Origin: JAANXG01 sp049583715 | GTDB lineage: Bacteria; Pseudomonadota; Gammaproteobacteria; Arenicellales; JAANXG01 | DNA length: 16,572 nt | Direction of reading: 5' to 3' | NCBI GenBank assembly: GCA_049583715.1 | Contig: JBAUWJ010000178.1 | Location: forward strand, 1 to 16,572 | Shown: positions 14,854 to 16,572 of the stretch, piece by piece | Numbering within the stretch: the stretch's first letter is position 1 | Layout of the letters: each line of letters opens with the position of its first letter | Notes under the pieces: model-generated | Told to the model about the DNA's origin: nothing | The model's input: the letters and a program-made list of their open reading frames with translations, nothing else | Database searches by the model: none | Made by a program: the position numbers and the translations under genes

Positions 14854-15990
14854 TCAGGAATCACGGCCTTCTTCGTCGGCGAGCTCGCGCAGGTGGCGCA
14901 GGGTGTGCTCGGCGACCTCGTCCGGGGTAAGCGAGTCCGGTTCGAGGGACAGGCAACGCCGGCCCAGGGGCGCGTAGTGTGCCGGGTCGGTGGCGCGGAA
15001 CAGCCCGATGGTTGGCGTGCCCGCGGCGGCGGCCAGGTGCATGGGCCCGGAATCCGCCGCGACGAACAGGTCGAGGAGGCCGATGAGGGCCGCCAGTCTG
15101 TCCAGCTCCCTAAACGAGACGGTGGCAATGCCGGGAAGCGGCGGGTCGGGGGAGCCCGGCGGCACCACCTGCAGCAGCCGGGGTGCATCGTCCGCAGCCA
15201 GAACAGTGTCCGTCCATTGCCGCCACCACGCGGGGGGCAGCTTCTTCTCGCCGGTGGCGCTCGTGAAGAAGCCGATCTCCAGTCCGGCCTTGGGCCCGCC
15301 TCTCGCCCGCGCCAGGGCGGCCGACGCCGCTTCCCTGGCGCTGTCGTCGGGGCGCACCTCGAGGTGATCGCCGATGTCGGCGTCGGCGCCCGGTATGCCG
15401 GCGCGGAGCAGGTGCAGCGCCTGGCGTGCCTGGTGGTGCTCCTCCGGCACAATCGCGGCGGCGTGCGTCAGGCGGACCCACTGCTCCGGACCGGCGAAGC
15501 CGAGCTTGTAGCGCGCGGCGCACAGGCTGATGGCGATTCGGTTGCTCACCGCGTTGAGGCTGGGATCGATGGCGAGGTCGTAGCGGCGCCGCCGGAAGCT
15601 CCGTATGAAGGAAAGCCAGCCGAGCGCGCCGCGCGGCACGTGGAGGATGTCCCTGACACCCGGCAGCCCCGCCAGCAAACGGCGGTGAGCTGGATCCAGG
15701 ACCAGCACGTCGATGCTCGCCCCGGGGAAGCGCGTCGCCAGGGACCGGATCAAAGGGGTGATGAACAATGTGTTGCCGAGCCGTTTGTTGATCCGGCAGA
15801 TCAGGATCGTAGCCGGCGCCTCGGCGAGCGGCTCATGCCGGGGCTCCGGTGTGCCGCGACCGCGCGCCAGCCAGGTCGAGAGGGCGGCTCGAAGCGCGTG
15901 TCGGCGATCCCGGACCCACAGCTTGACGCGCCGGCGGCGACCGATATCGTGCCTGACGGTGTCCGCCGCAGCGGCTGGCGTTCGTATCAC
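14854..15990 (-). CDS. Glycosyltransferase family 9 (heptosyltransferase-like)
   Basis: The 378-residue product has the GT-B fold signatures of ADP-heptose:LPS heptosyltransferase relatives. The N-terminal Rossmann half begins ILICRINKRLGNTLFITPLI, and the C-terminal nucleotide-sugar site is AADSGPMHLAAAAGTPTIGLF with Asp313-Ser314-Gly315-Pro316. It probably adds a sugar to lipopolysaccharide core or another surface glycan at the cytoplasmic face of the inner membrane; donor and acceptor are unknown. The start is uncertain. No ATG exists in the upstream open frame, so I chose GTG at 15990, preceded by AAGG; alternatives are TTG at 16029 and GTG at 16044. All give a basic, Arg-rich N-terminal tail before the catalytic domain. 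It stands alone on this strand. Confidence 0.85.
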   Translation of the reverse strand: MIRTPAAAADTVRHDIGRRRRVKLWVRDRRHALRAALSTWLARGRGTPEPRHEPLAEAPATILICRINKRLGNTLFITPLIRSLATRFPGASIDVLVLDPAHRRLLAGLPGVRDILHVPRGALGWLSFIRSFRRRRYDLAIDPSLNAVSNRIAISLCAARYKLGFAGPEQWVRLTHAAAIVPEEHHQARQALHLLRAGIPGADADIGDHLEVRPDDSAREAASAALARARGGPKAGLEIGFFTSATGEKKLPPAWWRQWTDTVLAADDAPRLLQVVPPGSPDPPLPGIATVSFRELDRLAALIGLLDLFVAADSGPMHLAAAAGTPTIGLFRATDPAHYAPLGRRCLSLEPDSLTPDEVAEHTLRHLRELADEEGRDS

Positions 15991-16495
15991 GGCCTTGCCC
16001 CGCGCCTCGGGTTGCCGTGCGATTGCCAACCGGCAGGCGTCCACTGGCGACGCCGAACACTCGGCACCTGGCTGGGTTTTGAATGGGAAGGCACGGGGAA
16101 TTCCTGATCTGCGGGACCTTGGGATCTGCCCTGGAACCGTATCATGCTTGGATTGCACCGCAAATTCCAGGCTGTCCACGGGCGCCGGACACCGGTTGGG
16201 TGTCGGAATGAATTCCGACCCACAGATGTGCCGCGGGTCGTGTGATGGGGTATGTGGGTGAGCCGAATCTCGTTCCCGACGATCTCCGGCACTCCCCACA
16301 TCCGAAGTGGGTCGGCCGGATCTCGTTCCCGACGATCTCCGGCACTCCCCACATCCCTGTGGGTCGGAATTCATTCCGACAGGGAATTGTTGCCACGCCG
16401 CTGCACCGGGGGCGCGATATCAGCGCGCAGCCCCGGCCCCGACACGGAAAGCTAGAGGTAAGATACGGCGCTCGATTCCGCCGCGGGAGTTTTCA
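15991..16495. other. Divergent gap between glycosyltransferase and membrane-protein gene
   Basis: Outside the MITE-like element I see no gene in this gap. 15991-16200 may include a longer N-terminus of the glycosyltransferase if one of the upstream GTG/TTG starts is used. 16382-16495 is a short leader for the rightward gene. The element sits in the middle and may separate or modulate the two divergent promoters. Confidence 0.4.
16201..16381. mobile_element. MITE-like element with 25-bp terminal inverted repeats
   Basis: Positions 16201-16225 and 16357-16381 are perfect inverted complements of 25 bp. Each end contains an 18-bp near-palindrome (GTCGGAATGAATTCCGAC at 16202-16219 and its complement at 16363-16380). 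Between them lie two direct repeats of 53 bp (16254-16306 and 16307-16359) sharing 37 identical bases (16267-16303 and 16320-16356). The internal units look like diverged versions of the end motif. GGG flanks both sides (16198-16200 and 16382-16384), a possible short target duplication. It has no coding capacity. Similar GTCGGAAT...ATTCCGAC extragenic repeats occur in sulfur-oxidising gammaproteobacteria, as far as I recall. Confidence 0.6.
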
Positions 16496-16572
16496 TTGAC
16501 GACACAAGCCGGGACGAAATATCTCCCGCCCGGGTGGATCTGGCTCGTGCTGTTCGTGCCGATGTTCACGCT
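16496..16572 (+). CDS. Start of a probable membrane protein, cut by window edge
   Basis: A TTG at 16496 is preceded by GGGAG (16485-16489) at a good 6-nt spacing. It opens a frame giving MTTQAGTKYLPPGWIWLVLFVPMFT up to the window end. The hydrophobic run from residue 14 on looks like a first transmembrane helix. Twenty-five codons are too few to name it. Proximity to the GT9 gene makes a surface-polysaccharide membrane protein such as a ligase or flippase conceivable, but this is a guess. A -10-like TAAGAT is at 16459-16464 without a good -35. Confidence 0.55.
   Translation, partial: MTTQAGTKYLPPGWIWLVLFVPMFT

Noticed and set aside
14893..16107. 404-codon open frame on the plus strand opposite the GT9 gene
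   Set aside because: It is the antisense shadow of a glycosyltransferase with clear motifs, and has no domain of its own.
16254..16359. CRISPR-like repeats
   Set aside because: Only two copies, directly adjacent with no unique spacers, inside inverted terminal repeats; no cas gene is present.
1..16572. tRNA, rRNA or riboswitch genes
   Set aside because: I found no cloverleaf, rRNA segment or riboswitch core by eye in any gap; a covariance-model scan would be decisive.

Overview
The window comes from a GC-rich Gram-negative bacterium, most likely a gammaproteobacterium. The reasons are a trpG-trpD-trpC block followed by a YhfA-type OsmC gene, PmrA/QseB-like and CusR/PhoP-like two-component systems, an outer-membrane/inner-membrane tripartite efflux operon and a heptosyltransferase-like (GT9) gene. 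The extragenic repeats near the right end resemble those I associate with purple-sulfur and halophilic sulfur-oxidising gammaproteobacteria (Chromatiales/Ectothiorhodospiraceae). That placement is inference only.

Layout. 1-756: no recognisable gene; an open frame of unknown or decayed nature, a short tandem repeat and an AT-rich stretch before trpG. 757-3712 (+): trpG, trpD, trpC and a yhfA-like OsmC gene, tightly packed at the 3' end. trpE is not in the window, and no crp/vfr gene lies between or after them. 3731-5951 (-): an OmpR-family regulator and a histidine kinase of the QseBC/PmrAB type, convergent with the trp block across a short hairpin. 5952-6316: a divergent regulatory gap with a PmrA-like direct repeat and other dyads. 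6317-8384 (+): a second regulator/kinase pair of CusRS/PhoPQ-like type, overlapping by 14 bp. 8657-14171 (+): an outer-membrane lipoprotein of the TolC family, a periplasmic adaptor and an RND pump, joined by 4-bp overlaps. 14172-14853: a scar region with strong hairpins, a truncated sulfotransferase gene (-) and possible IS21-type end repeats. 14854-15990 (-): a GT9 glycosyltransferase. 16201-16381: a small MITE-like element with 25-bp inverted ends and two 53-bp direct repeats. 16496-end (+): the first 25 codons of a probable membrane protein.

How the genes work together. TrpG, TrpD and TrpC supply three steps of tryptophan synthesis from chorismate. The second two-component system sits immediately upstream of the tripartite pump and probably controls it, as CusRS controls CusCBA; the inducing substrate cannot be read from the sequence. 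The first two-component system probably regulates itself through the PmrA-like box. I see no wholly new system. The points most worth a second look are the MITE-like element, the sulfotransferase truncation scar, the PmrA-like box, the kinase without a recognisable G1 box, and the mixed proton-relay signature of the RND pump.
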